Source: Amia ocellicauda
Lineage: Eukaryota; Chordata; Actinopteri; Amiiformes; Amiidae
DNA length: 64,000 bases
NCBI RefSeq assembly: GCF_036373705.1
Contig: NW_027102659.1
Coordinates: forward strand, 248,001-312,000
Reading direction: 5' to 3'
The position numbers were made by a program, and so were the translations under genes. The notes beneath the pieces were generated by a model. It was given only the letters and a program-made list of their open reading frames with translations, made no database searches and had not been told where the DNA came from. The first letter of the stretch is position 1. Each line of letters begins with the position of its first letter. Positions 1 through 9,778 of this stretch are shown in pieces.

Positions 1-207
1 AACATCAAGTCTCTGACGACCCTGGTAGAAAGTTTTGTAACCGAGAAAGACGCGCCTCCTCGTGAGATTATTACAGCCGGAAATCATATCTATCGCAATA
101 AAAAGGGGTACACGTTGGAAAATAGATCACTAAACAAACGGTTCAGGGTGGTGTACAATAAAAGAGTCTTGAAGACTGATTATACCACTCTGCCTTATGG
201 ATATTAG
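1..207 (+). CDS. polB: 3' end of protein-primed DNA polymerase B (partial)
   Basis: The frame is open from base 1 to TAG at 205-207 and matches the last 68 residues of the polymerase ORF of elements 2 and 3. It lies C-terminal to the palm motifs, so no catalytic motif is visible. The stop overlaps the ATPase start by 11 bases, as in all other copies. The rest of the gene lies before the window. Confidence 0.85.
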   Translation, partial: NIKSLTTLVESFVTEKDAPPREIITAGNHIYRNKKGYTLENRSLNKRFRVVYNKRVLKTDYTTLPYGY

Positions 208-868
208 TGGTGGTTTTGATAACAGACTTCAACACCCTTTCTCCTGTATTATAGCCGGTCCCTCCAATTCGGGGAAGAGCTATCTTATAAAGAACATCAT
301 AGAAGATGTGGACGCAACCGTGTCCCAAGCTCTTGACAACATAGTGTGGTGTTACTCTTGCTGGCAACCTCTCTACGATGATTTGGCTTCGAAAAAAAAT
401 AATCTGTAATTTGTGCAAGGTCTCCCCGCCTCGTTGTGTGACGATGACTTGTTCCCGCCCGGTCAAACTAATCTAGTGATCCTTGATGACCTGATGGAGC
501 AGGCCGGTGACAACAGTGAAGTGGAAAAAGCTTTCACAAAGTACACTCATCATAGGAATTTAAGTATTATTTATTTAGTTCAAAATCTATTTTTTCAAGG
601 TAAAAAAAGCCGCACTATTAATTTATATGCCAATTATATAACTCTTTTTAAAAACCCCAGAGATAAACTACAGGTCACCGTCTTGGCTCGTCAAATGTAC
701 CCTAACCAGACCAAGTTCTTTTTGGAGGCATTTGAGGATGCCACCAAAAAACCCTACGGGTACTTGATTGCGGACTTAAAAGCACAAACCCCAGAAGACT
801 TTCGCCTCAGAACAGGTTTGTGCCCGCCCGATTGGCCGGCAGTGTATGTGCTAAAGAAAAGGAAATAA
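197..868 (+). pseudogene. A32/FtsK-type DNA-packaging ATPase, nonsense-broken
   Basis: This is the copy of the ATPase described at 34455-35126. The Walker A motif GPSNSGKS and Walker B LVILDD are both present. An in-frame TAA at 407-409 falls between them, so the two ATP-binding halves are separated. The second half is open to the stop at 868. A product cut before Walker B should not be active (inference). Confidence 0.88.
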
Positions 869-874
869 ATAAGA

Positions 875-1210
875 ATGTCTGTTCGGATTAAAAGAAATCT
901 GCCACTTTTGCAAATGTTATTTGAGGGGAGCCCGCGCCATAGGAAAGCTGTGCTGGCAGGGGCCCCCTCGGATTTGATCGAGACCCTGTGTGAAATAGCT
1001 TTTAACATCTTACGCGGTAATATACCCCTAACCCCTTCTCAACAATCTAAACTCAAAAAACAAAAAGCGGTTATCAAGATCATCGCTAATAAGAAGTATT
1101 CTATTAAAAGAAAAAGAAAGAAGATTAATCAAACCGGGGGTTTTATAGGACCGCTGTTGAGCATAGCCGTGCCTTTCCTAACCAGTCTTCTAGCTTCCAG
1201 AGTGGGTTAA
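875..1210 (+). CDS. Small basic conserved Polinton protein with hydrophobic C-terminus
   Basis: This 111-residue ORF starts 6 bases after the ATPase stop and ends 2 bases before the next ORF, in a tight polycistron-like layout. It has a central lysine/arginine-rich stretch (about residues 67-84) and a C-terminal hydrophobic segment starting GGFIGPLLSIAVPFL. I recall ORFs of this shape at this place in other animal Polintons, where they are uncharacterised. A virion or membrane-active role is a guess. It is open in all four copies. Confidence 0.7.
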   Translation: MSVRIKRNLPLLQMLFEGSPRHRKAVLAGAPSDLIETLCEIAFNILRGNIPLTPSQQSKLKKQKAVIKIIANKKYSIKRKRKKINQTGGFIGPLLSIAVPFLTSLLASRVG

Positions 1211-1212
1211 TA

Positions 1213-1954
1213 ATGGAATATGCTCAGAAAATGTTTTTGATCCCTAAGGAGCAGCTTGAGAAACTGAGAAAAAATGTTGTCGGGCCAGAGCCCATTAGAC
1301 AAATGGCCGAAAACAACCTGGACTCTGAAATGAAAGCTATACAGGCCAGGGCCGATTTAAATCAGTATTCCAAAGCCCAGTTGTATACCAACATGTTACA
1401 GTGCTACCTCCGTCTGGTTAGACAGGGTGAAAAAGATCAATACATTTTAACTTTAACCATGGCCTCTCAAGAAAATGGTTCTGGGGCTGATGCGGGGGGT
1501 TCGGTTGATAAAGATGTTGCGGTGACCGAACCTGTTGAGAGTTCAGAGGGAGATGTTGTAACGGATGTTTTGAGAAACATGCCGGCCAGAAGCAAAAGAC
1601 ATGCACAATATATCCTGCACAAAATGGTTCAGAAACCGCGGGTAACGGCTTGGAATGAACAGGGTGAATTTGTTTTTAAGGGACAACTGATCAAAGGTTC
1701 ACACGTTTGATTTGTTGAAGAGTGTCACTAGCACTAATAAGGTACCCGATAGTCGCCGACCTGTAGGCTGGAATGCTTTCCTACAGGCGATGGCCTGTCT
1801 GAACATGCCCCAATCAACAGTTCCTAACCAGGAAACGCGATAAAAAATCCATCTGTGTAAAGAGGTGGAGCCTGATCTGACTCCGATATCTCATTACTCT
1901 GACCGTGCTGAGCGACCATCCTCAGGATCTATCCATCGTTGGGAAGCTTATTAA
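1213..1954 (+). pseudogene. Conserved Polinton ORF of unknown function, frameshifted
   Basis: This corresponds to the 247-residue ORF at 17117-17860. A 2-base loss near 1705 ends the frame at 1710. Downstream, in the original frame, there is also an in-frame TAA at 1841-1843. About two thirds of the protein could still be made. Confidence 0.8.
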
Positions 1955-2134
1955 TCTCATGTTTTTATTTGTCTCCCCTGTAAATAATGACCCGACAAAC
2001 AATTTTTTTTTTTTTTTTTTTTTTTTTTCAAATGTTGTACATTTATTTATACCATAACCCCTGCTTTGTATAAGAATTGTGTTGAATAAAAACAAAACTA
2101 ATGATTCAAAGGCTGTTTTCATTATTTTTTCACC
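1955..2134. terminator. Convergent poly(A) region with long T tract
   Basis: The rightward and leftward gene blocks meet here. An AATAAA on the + strand (in TTGAATAAAAAC, about 2083-2090) and a TTTATT on the other strand (about 2041-2048) would end the two transcription units. This copy also has an uninterrupted run of more than 20 T near 2005-2028, which in elements 2-4 is broken up by A residues. Confidence 0.6.
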
Positions 2135-2691
2135 TTAACACGCATGACATCTTTTAAAATCCTCACAAGAACACCCCATCTGTATACATGGCTGGCTAGG
2201 GTCGTAAGTCATTGTGTTATAAGGGGGGTCCACAGTGTACTGACAAACTCTGCCACTTTTTTATCATTTTGGCCTAAATCCTCACTGTACAAGGCCATAA
2301 TATCGGGGTATGACCTTCCTTTAGATCTATGATATAAGAAAAACACACAGTGCTGACCACAAGTGAAGGTCTGAAGACTTTGTACTTGACGACCGCTGTA
2401 AATGGTTTCTTGACAGTTGTTGAGCAGAAAGTTATTGATCTTCCGAGGGAAAGGTCTGAAATCCGGGGGGTTTCCATAGGAATCAAAAAATTCACCACGG
2501 TGGTCCTACCTTAGATAAATAGCCAGCCAATGTTCTCCGGGCATATTTTTAGGGTGTGTGTTGATTATGTACATTGCAGGTAAATTCTTGATCTTAAATT
2601 TAGGTAGCTGATCGCAGGCGTAGACTCCTTGAAACAGTTTCCGTGAGCCGGCCAGGGCATTCATGATGTGGTTGAGCTCTCTGGTGTTCAT
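2135..2691 (-). pseudogene. Adenain-type cysteine protease, nonsense-broken
   Basis: This matches the protease of element 2 (18040-18597), but an in-frame TAG at 2506-2508 falls just after the catalytic His region. The half carrying the catalytic Cys is therefore separated. The start ATG (CAT at 2689-2691) is kept. Confidence 0.85.
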
Positions 2692-2692
2692 T

Positions 2693-3969
2693 TTAATAAT
2701 AATCATACAGAACGTTTCTCCTCTGATTCACCTCAATAATGTTGTCAAACACAGCATACACGACCATATTTACAGTGCGTGGTAGAGGCTGCTTGAAACG
2801 CATCTCCAAACGCATATTGCCCGTCTTCATCAGTGAAAAATGTTGTCCACACTCTTCGTCAGGGGTCAGGTTGAAACCGTACAGGGTGTAACCGCTGCAG
2901 TATTCCCGGCGATCGATCAGCAGAGTTTGATCCTTGAGATGGCGACCCGTAGCCAGTACTACACTGTAATATTCACGAACCGCATTGCCGTTTTCAAAGT
3001 CAGGTTGAAAAGGTCTGGATGGAACCTGCACACCATCGACGTACAACGCTATAAATTCCGCGTTATAATGTTTAAAGTTAAAGGGGTTCTTGTTGTAAAC
3101 CCCGGTAAATGCATCATTATCCACGAGACCAATAATAACCTGTTTTGGGAGCTGTCCTAGAAACAGATTTTCCTGGTTCATCACCCGTGTCCCTGCAGTC
3201 ATATAGACTCTTTCGATCGGGTACTTAACGCCTGCGCGTGTCCTAGTTTAACCGCCGGGGAGACGGACACTTTTTTCACAAACAGCGAGGCCGATAATAT
3301 GGTCAGTTTATATTTTTCAGTATCAGGGGTCATCAGATAAAAAGCACTTTTACTACGGATCATTTTAATTTTAATGTCTACCCCGTTGAGCATGAGTTTT
3401 TCTTGGAAAAATATGTCTGCATTGATATGCCCCATTAGCTCAAAGGTCCTCCCTTCTGTTGAAGAGGCCGTTCTTTTTTGCAAACCCTTATTGAGTCCCT
3501 CTGGATCCTTGTCGTCCATAGCTTCCGGGTTGTCTTTGAAGAAAAGGCCGGGGCTGAACTGTTTGCTTAGGGTCTCCTCACTATAATTAAGTTTACACTC
3601 CATCATGGCTCTATAGGGGTAAGTATTGCTGCTTTGACTAATGAGCCGATCTCCCAGGGTCACATCCACCTGTGAAAACATGGTGGCCACCGGGTAATTG
3701 ATGACCCCAGCGTTGGCCGTCTTCTCGATTGCATCGCCATCCTCATTAGTCACTTTACAGTTCATTAAAATAAATGTGTTATTCAAATCATTATAATCCT
3801 CGCCATTGCCAGCTATAAAAAACTCCAGAGGGGCCATGTCTGAAATTGCAGAAAGAGGGGGAATCTCTACATATATGCTCTTATCTATACTCGTTTGAGT
3901 GTATGGAACTGTAAACAGATCCAGTTCTGATTTGACGCATTCTTCCAATAGACTGTGGACAAAAGACAT
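2693..3969 (-). pseudogene. Major capsid protein (double jelly-roll), frameshifted
   Basis: The N-terminal half is open from ATG (CAT 3967-3969) to 3199, and the C-terminal half is open from 3202 to 2693. Two small deletions near 3200-3230, relative to elements 2-4, put the halves in different frames. At the site where elements 2 and 3 carry a TAG this copy has sense codons, so that nonsense change is not shared by all copies. Confidence 0.88.
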
Positions 3970-3971
3970 GT

Positions 3972-4459
3972 TTAAAAGATATATCCTGAGGCTCTATTTT
4001 TCTTTCTTTGAGACTTTCTTTTTGCAGGTTTTTTCTTGTGCTGCTTCCTTCTCCGAGTGTTTCCACGATATGTTGGAGAATGAGAGATTCTTCGTTTTTT
4101 GTTAGCCACGGATCTTCGTCGCCCTGGTGGACACATGCTGTTTCTTCTTTTACCCCCCCTCCTCGCCATTACCATGAGACCCGAACCCTCCTGATGCTCA
4201 TGGCTAGCTGCCCGGTTCATAACATTGGTGAACACGTCACTAACAATATTTTTAGCCGCTGATTTCAAGTGGGGTCTGGCTATAGCAAAGCCTCTCTTAA
4301 GCAGGGGTACGGCCATTCTAAAGAGACCACGAAAGAGTCCTCCTAGACCGGCGCCATACATTGTGGGGGCTCCTACAAAACCGGGCAAGCCGTTCCATCT
4401 TCCATCTTGTAATAATCCACATTGGCGCTAGGATCTACATAACCCCTCGAGGTAGCCAT
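3972..4459 (-). pseudogene. Basic pX/VI-like minor virion protein, 5' frameshift
   Basis: The reading frame from MPGFVGAP (4388) to the basic C-terminus ending at 3972 is open. The likely true start ATG (CAT 4457-4459), seen in frame in element 4, is out of frame here because of changes near 4395-4410. See 19909-20396 for the protein. Confidence 0.7.
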
Positions 4460-4480
4460 TTTAATAATGTACACACTGTT

Positions 4481-5195
4481 TCAGGGGTCGAAAATGTAGT
4501 TTGACAACTTAACTTTACCGAAGCGGAAGGGTACGTTGATATTCTGATCCGATTTGACTTCGATCGTGATGTTGTCAAAGTGGGTCTTTGAGACTGGTAC
4601 GTAGTGTGGCTTGTCATAAGTAATTGTGACCATGTCATTGCTTTTACCTTTAATAAGTACATTTCTCAAAAGGGGGACATAACTATCCCCGACCCTCTGG
4701 TGGGTTATGATATCCGTATACACATAAAGAGTGTAAAAGCCGCCCCACCACTTCTGAGAACCTGCTCTCTGTGTCAGAATAGAACCCTAATATACGCCCC
4801 AGTTGGCCGCTGGTTTGAATGCTAATACCTGGTTTTGACACCTTGTACACTCTGTTGTTAATAGGGTTGTAATATAGCTTGATGTTGGGGGTGCCTTCTG
4901 AGAACTGTTTATGCATCTCATCTAATATTTTATCTACATTGTCATAATAACCTCCTTGTATCGTGAATGTCCATTGACTCTTTTTAACATCATCAAAAAT
5001 GGCGAAGGTGGCATCCTTATCTTGTAAAACAGCCCAAGTGTAAGGATACTGTATTTCCGCCAACCCCACTTCCCACGACCCTCTTAGATCTATAGATTTT
5101 CCAAATTGTACCGTGTAACTGGATATTTCATTTTTAGGGTATATATCGAGAGAGGCGTTACTGGGTAGAGTCACGTAGAAGCCTCCTGATTCCAT
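4481..5195 (-). pseudogene. Penton-like minor capsid protein, frameshifted
   Basis: I start it at the ATG at 5195 (MESGGFYVTLPSN), because a longer frame to 5309 would overlap the integrase chromodomain. The first part includes the family-typical WEVGLAEIQYP. A frameshift near 4730-4745, shared by all copies, moves the C-terminal part into another frame, which ends at 4481 with ...NYIFDP. That end is lost to a 2-base deletion in elements 2-4. Confidence 0.75.
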
Positions 5196-5241
5196 CTTGA
5201 GTATCGAGAGTAATGCCCCCAACACACCCGCGGGCATGTTG

Positions 5242-6333
5242 TTATAAGGATTGAATATCGCAAACCTGTTGTTCCGGGACCCAACTATTGAACTTTTCAG
5301 GCCATCCAAGCCATTTCACCAACACATATTTTTTCCGGTTCTGGGTTTTTTCAGCTAATATCTTTTCAACTCTGTATACACTGTCTTTACCCACAATAAT
5401 TTTTTGTAACTCGGCTTCGTAAAACGTTCCTTCTATATCCTCCCCGTCATAGTCTTTTAACCGGTACACGGGGGGGGCTCTAGCCAACTGTTCGGTAACT
5501 GTAAAATATTCGTCAGAAAATGTTTGTTCATAACCTTTGGCAAAAGTACTCCTTAGCTTTGAAACGCGAACCACATCACCGATGTTGAACTTATAAGTAG
5601 TTTTTCCCTTCTTAATAAATGGTCCGTATAATTTTGTATAGACCTGAAAAGAATTACTTTGATCAACATCTATAGACTTCATTTTAATACTGGTGTGATA
5701 CCCTTGGTTGTAAGCATCAATAAAATCCTGAACTTTATCAATATACTTGAACGTGTTGACCGCTGTAAAATATCTCCACATTTTGGTCTTTATGGTGCGG
5801 TTAAACCTCTCCACTACCGATGCTTTAAGCTCATTTCCGGTGGTGAAATGATGTATTTTGTGTCTCTTCAGTAGATTCTGAAATTCTCTGTTGAGAAACT
5901 TTTTTCCTTAATCAGTCTGCAGTTTTTTAGGACATCGACCCTGGGACAATATATCCTCAAAGACCCTCGTCACCGCTCAACCTGTTTTATTATGTAGAAT
6001 TCGAGCCCAGGCATATTTTGATTAAACATCGATACACATCAACATCAATTTGTGACCATTGTTATGTTTTGATAAATTTGACATATCGACTAGATCCATT
6101 TGCCATTGTGAGTCTATGTCAGTTGCATATACGCGGTTTCTTTTAAAGTTAATCCTGAGAGGTTTATGTAAGGTATAGGCGTCTTGTTCCCGTAACCATT
6201 CTGAAACAACCACATCATTAACCTTCACTCCGGCCTCAGCGAGTCCTCTTTGAAAACCCTTCTTACCCGCCAAACCCCCAATCTTGGCTGGGTTGTAGTA
6301 TAGTTCCTGCATTTGGGGAGCTTGCCGAGTCAT
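5242..6333 (-). pseudogene. Retrovirus-like integrase with chromodomain, three nonsense codons
   Basis: The copy has in-frame stops at 5908-5910, 5977-5979 and 6022-6024, all inside the catalytic core. The C-terminal part with the chromodomain is open (5814-5242). It keeps a 13-residue stretch between core and chromodomain that is deleted in elements 2 and 3. Start taken at the ATG at 6333, as in the intact copies. Confidence 0.9.
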
Positions 6334-6505
6334 TCTGTCAAATAACCACACAGACCCACACTATGCGCAAAGTTTTTATACAAGGTTTTTTATTCAACTT
6401 CAGGAGAGCAGATACCCCTTTTTAGACATTTGAGAAAAGTATAACATACACAACAATTTTTTCTACGGTCCAGACAAAAAGAAATCAGATGATTGGTTAC
6501 TTGAT
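6334..6505 (-). terminator. 3' region of the leftward accessory genes with poly(A) signal
   Basis: This gene-free gap between gene A and the integrase start holds TTTATT at 6388-6393 (AATAAA on the minus strand). It probably ends the A/B transcripts. The same site is present in elements 2-4. Confidence 0.5.
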
Positions 6506-6898
6506 CTATATCAACAAATATACCTGTTTCTTTATCTTGTAGGCACACACCTCAGTTACATATGTAAATAAAACAACAATATGACCTATTTTAAAATTAA
6601 ACAGAGGTGTATTAAACTTGCTCAGTAAAAGGTCATACAGATGTTGATGAAATGGCCTAATATCATTCTTGGCCCCCTTGAGCGCTTCATCCCAGTGTTC
6701 GTACCCCCCGATCTTTGTTACAGCAGCCATTAACTTTTCCAGGTTTGAAAGTTGATCCTCATCGATGGTTAAATCTGTAGAGAAAAGGCTCGCGTTGGCT
6801 ACTTTTCTGTCAAGCACATGGTGTAATAGCGCTCTCAGGTTAGCTGCAGAGTGTTGATGACAGAACCAGTTGCAGAAGCAGTCCAGAACATTCCCCAT
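6506..6898 (-). CDS. Accessory gene A: possible Bcl-2-like protein
   Basis: This ORF has about 130 residues from the ATG at 6898 (MGNVLDCFCNWF). The C-terminal part contains FKIGHIVVLFTYVTEVCAYK, which resembles the BH1 core (a Gly followed by small/hydrophobic residues and a helix) of cellular and viral Bcl-2 proteins. Some adintoviruses are reported to carry Bcl-2 homologues. Overall length is short for the fold and no BH2 tryptophan motif is visible after BH1, so the assignment is tentative. Gene B starts upstream and ends 12 bases before this start, so both may share a transcript. Confidence 0.45.
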   Translation of the reverse strand: MGNVLDCFCNWFCHQHSAANLRALLHHVLDRKVANASLFSTDLTIDEDQLSNLEKLMAAVTKIGGYEHWDEALKGAKNDIRPFHQHLYDLLLSKFNTPLFNFKIGHIVVLFTYVTEVCAYKIKKQVYLLI

Positions 6899-6910
6899 GT
6901 TCAAAGTCCC

Positions 6911-7759
6911 TTAGTTCAGGTCAGAGTCTGAATCAGTGGCGTAGATGTCGAATTCTTCGTCGCTGTCCCCAGCTTTAACTTCTTTACGGAAGAAATAAGC
7001 TTTTAGCTTGCCAGCGGTTTTTCTACTCGGCTCATCCAGGTCATTGAGCAGCTGCCCAAGTTTCTCTATTATAAACGGCTCCTTTTTCAGCTCCAGCAAA
7101 ATCTCATCTATGATTTTCTGGACTTGTCCCGCAGTGACATGTATGTGGGAGTAAGACAGCGCCTTGATTAGTGCCGGTTTCAGCCACGGTTTGTTCAGTC
7201 TTCTGTAAAACACGTTGAAATAGAACAGGAAATAGTAACGGTCTGGTTCAAACAAACAACTGTGTCTCAACTGACTGGGGTGATTCACTTCACACCCCCG
7301 ACAGACTTCTTTCAGAGCTCGGTCGATGAGAGCACTCAGAATATACACCAGGGTGCTTTTAACCACTCTGCTTACTTGGTCACATACCCCGGGCATAAAT
7401 CCTTCATCTTCATCACGCCCCCGGGACTGTCCGATGCTCATTGGTTCGCCTGGTGGTTTGTGGGGTGTTTCTACATCCATTGGACTGACCCCCTCCTGAG
7501 ACGCACAGACGGTAGACAGTTCGGCAAAATCGAGGCCCTCCATGAGCTCCAGAGGCTGGGGATCCCCGAGACTCATTTGGACATCCATCGCACCGCATGT
7601 TGTTTCGTCCTGAGGGACCGGGGTCTGAGGTCTTGGAGAGTAACCGCAGTCAAAGGGTTCCAGAGTGTATACAAAATCTGGGGAATAGAACCAGGGGTGA
7701 TCCCGGGTTTGAAGAGGCCTGTAGAGCCTGTCGACGTCCGCAGCTTTCGGGTAAGACAT
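6911..7759 (-). CDS. Accessory gene B: Cys/His-motif protein with acidic tail
   Basis: This 282-residue ORF starts with MSYPKAADVDRLYRPL. The N-terminal half is rich in Pro, Asp and Glu. The centre has CRGCEVNHPSQLRHSCLF (about residues 153-170), a C-x2-C...H...H-x-C array that could bind zinc. The C-terminus is very acidic (DSDEEFDIYATDSDSD). I remember similar motifs in uncharacterised ORFs of fish mobile elements but cannot name a function; a regulatory early protein is a guess. Only elements 1 and 4 keep it whole. In elements 2 and 3 a 0.73-kb deletion joins its first 46 codons to gene A. Confidence 0.6.
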   Translation of the reverse strand: MSYPKAADVDRLYRPLQTRDHPWFYSPDFVYTLEPFDCGYSPRPQTPVPQDETTCGAMDVQMSLGDPQPLELMEGLDFAELSTVCASQEGVSPMDVETPHKPPGEPMSIGQSRGRDEDEGFMPGVCDQVSRVVKSTLVYILSALIDRALKEVCRGCEVNHPSQLRHSCLFEPDRYYFLFYFNVFYRRLNKPWLKPALIKALSYSHIHVTAGQVQKIIDEILLELKKEPFIIEKLGQLLNDLDEPSRKTAGKLKAYFFRKEVKAGDSDEEFDIYATDSDSDLN

Positions 7760-7789
7760 TCTCTTTAATTTTAAACCATGATTGAATTG

Positions 7790-7825
7790 TTGCGCCTTTT
7801 ATCCTATCTCTTCACTACGTCATGA
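7790..7825 (-). promoter_or_regulatory. Gene B promoter: TATA-like box and TGACGTA element
   Basis: Read on the minus strand, a GATAAAAGG box (about 7797-7806) lies roughly 40 bases before the gene B start. A TGACGTA (CRE/ATF-like) site lies just upstream (about 7814-7820). The same heptamer occurs three times in each TIR. The arrangement is kept in all copies. Confidence 0.55.
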
Positions 7826-7837
7826 CACACCGCCCTC

Positions 7838-8089
7838 TTAGAAGAGAGTAGCCCCTGAGCCGTCAGACCCCCCTCCAAAACCCCACACGTCGTCTGTTTT
7901 ATCATCGTCGTCGTCATTCAAGGGGGATATATAATCCATAATCCAGCATATTCTCCTTCTAACCAAATCCAGTTGCGAACATTTGGTCAAGATGTCAAAT
8001 CCATCATTTATACAGTTTATGACCTCTTTCAAGAACGGCCAGTCCACGGCGTCAAACATCATTTCAGTAACCTGTTTTTCTGGATCCTC
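7838..8089 (-). pseudogene. Accessory gene C, C-terminal remnant
   Basis: This matches only the last ~83 residues of the 236-residue gene C of element 2 (22988-23698), ending in the acidic DDDDDKTDDVWGFGG tail. At about 8090 the element stops and tRNA-spacer repeat begins. The longer open frame to 8209 is therefore a chimera with non-coding repeat. Confidence 0.85.
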
Positions 8090-8090
8090 T

Positions 8091-8327
8091 TGCCCTTGAG
8101 CAATGCAAAATAGGTCAGTGAAAATAGAAACCTTTATCTCACAGGCTGGCCCACGGGCCACGGGTTTTCTCTTCCTCGGAGTGTCAAGAAAGCCTGACCT
8201 AGAGAACAAACGATCACAGAAGGGTAGCTTTGCGAGGCGCTGGAACTGACACTTTTAAAATCGATACATGTTGTTGCTGTTACAATACGACCGTAGCAGG
8301 ATCGGCGACATTGCTGTTACTCTTATG
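8091..8327. repeat. Remnant of tRNA-Val spacer repeat, tRNA gene deleted
   Basis: This is similar to the CAC-type subunit of the full spacers (compare 26420-26834). The part carrying the tRNA gene is missing: sequence jumps from the 5' flank to the 3' flank near 8150. It ends with CTTATG at 8322-8327, the target duplication at the left end of element 2. Confidence 0.85.
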
Positions 8328-8512
8328 GGTAGATAGTTGGGTTTTTTGGGCGCGGCCTATTTTGTTATGACGTATGCCCTAAGCTTATTAATATTCCTAC
8401 GTCATAATTGGGGGGCGTGATTTTAGGTAGAGTTATTTCCTTAATTATTCCTACGTCATATCCGTCAGAAAGTGTACACCCATAAAACCCTGAACAACAA
8501 GGCCGCCCATAA
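8328..8512 (+). repeat. Left terminal inverted repeat, element 2
   Basis: This is the inverse of 23817-24001 with a few mismatches. It begins GGTAGATAG, where elements 3 and 4 begin AGTAGATAG. It contains one TGACGTA and two TACGTCA sites, the latter in a repeated TATTCCTACGTCATA context. Polinton ends act as protein-primed replication origins and integrase substrates (family knowledge). Confidence 0.92.
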
Positions 8513-9440
8513 CCTGTTGTTCTTGTTGTTCTTGTTGGTCAACTGTAGAGTGTGAATGGGTCGGCTCTTCCTGTAGTGGTTGGGGGTCTTTTTTAAATAT
8601 ACATTTAATGGTTTAGTAAATCTAAACCGTTATAAGATCAACAAGTTCTGTTGTCTGTAATGGTCCCAGGTCTTAACAATGCCAATTTTGAATTGTGCGT
8701 TTATCATATTCACACTGTCTCTGTCTGTCTTTCTCTCTCTCTCGCCCAATCATTTTATAAAATTCAACAAGTTCTGTTGTCTGTTATGATCCCAGGTCCT
8801 AACAATGCCTGTTTTGCATAGGGTACTTATGTTATCCACACTGTATCTGGCTCTGTCTCTCTCCTCAAATTTAATTAAAAATTAAATTAAAAAAGAGGGT
8901 GTGTGTGTGGGTGTTTGTGTGTATAGGTTAATTGTTTTTGTAAAAAAAAAAAAAAAAAAGCTGTGGTTATGTTTTATCTCTCACATAATGTGTTCAGTCG
9001 TTTTACTTAAATACATTCTAGGGTCTTAAAGCTCATAAGAGTTAGACTTAAGATAAGGATATGCTTTTAAGGTATTTTAGCAGTCTCAATCCCTGATGAT
9101 AAGGAATCATTTAAAAAATGAAAACAACTGATCACTCAATGCTAAATAGATCACAACACTCAAGGCTAAATCACTCACACCATGGGGGGCGGGGGTGTGC
9201 TCAGACAACAATAGGTATGGCGTGTGGTATCAAAACATTCAGAATACTTTTAACCTATATAATTTATAAGCTTTGTAAAATAAACCCAAATATCTCTTTT
9301 GCGGGGATAAACGCTGTTCTGAGTAGTTTGTGACTTGTTTAATACCAAACAAAGCATCGCTATAAAAAAAAAAAAAAAAATCACTGTAAAAGCGCTAGTT
9401 ATTTTTGATCTTTATAGTTATTTTCTAGGCTCAGGTTGTT
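8513..9440. repeat. Left non-coding region with direct repeats, hairpin and simple repeats
   Basis: I see no convincing gene here. It holds a perfect 7-bp inverted repeat with a 5-base loop (GGTTTAG 8610-8616, CTAAACC 8622-8628). Two imperfect direct repeats of about 105 bp follow (8631-8740 and 8756-8862), both containing CAACAAGTTCTGTTGTCTG. A CT-rich run (about 8711-8752), a GT-rich tract (8898-8925) and A tracts (near 8941 and 9363) complete the region. Confidence 0.7.
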
Positions 9441-9447
9441 TTTTAGC

Positions 9448-9740
9448 GCTTATAAAGGCCTGAAATATTCTTAGTGGTTGTTGACTATAGGTCTTGATGC
9501 TTAAAAATGTTTTTTTGAGAGACCAAAAGGTTCTAATAAAAGTTTAGAGTAGAGAGGAGAGAGATCGTCTCCATCTTGGTTTCTATTTGAAATTTGATGC
9601 AGTGTCATTTTATTGGTTGGTTTTGATATGTTAATTGGTAACAGGGTGGCACAAAGGCCAGACCAGAACAATGCCTTACAAGCAGATCCGGCATGTGGCC
9701 ATCATTATAAGTATGAAGGTCTGGTCTTCAGCTCGACAGA
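9448..9740 (+). promoter_or_regulatory. Promoter region of the spliced early gene
   Basis: There are two TATA-like boxes: TATAAAGG at 9451-9458 and TATAAGTATG at 9706-9715. The second lies 73 bases before the predicted ATG and is flanked by a 7-bp inverted repeat (CCAGACC 9658-9664, GGTCTGG 9718-9724). A ~160-bp block between the two boxes is present in elements 2 and 5 but absent in 3 and 4. Confidence 0.5.
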
Positions 9741-9778
9741 CTCATACTGACCTTTCGATTTAAGACTAAAGATCAACA

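Larger units (their letters stand above)
1..8090. mobile_element. Maverick/Polinton element 1, right-hand part, both ends missing
   Basis: The window opens inside the 3' end of polB, and the sequence follows element 2 at an offset of about 15.9 kb. Gene order is polB end, ATPase, two small ORFs, then leftward protease, capsid genes, integrase and genes A, B and C. The right end is cut inside gene C at about 8090, where sequence passes directly into tRNA-spacer repeat, so no right TIR remains. It is the most decayed copy for ATPase, protease and integrase. Like element 4 it keeps genes A and B as separate genes. Confidence 0.9.

Noticed and set aside
2005-2028. Long T tract as a possible retroposed poly(A) tail
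   Set aside because: Other copies have the same tract interrupted by A residues in the same place, and no target duplication surrounds it; slippage in a T-rich 3' region explains it.
5196-5309. Longer penton start (MDGLKSS...) upstream of 5195
   Set aside because: It overlaps the integrase chromodomain codons in another frame and reads like their shadow; the conserved penton sequence begins near MESGGFYV.
9118-9333. Open frame of 71 codons in the left non-coding region
   Set aside because: Composition is low-complexity, the start changes in elements 3 and 4, and nothing in the translation looks like a protein domain.
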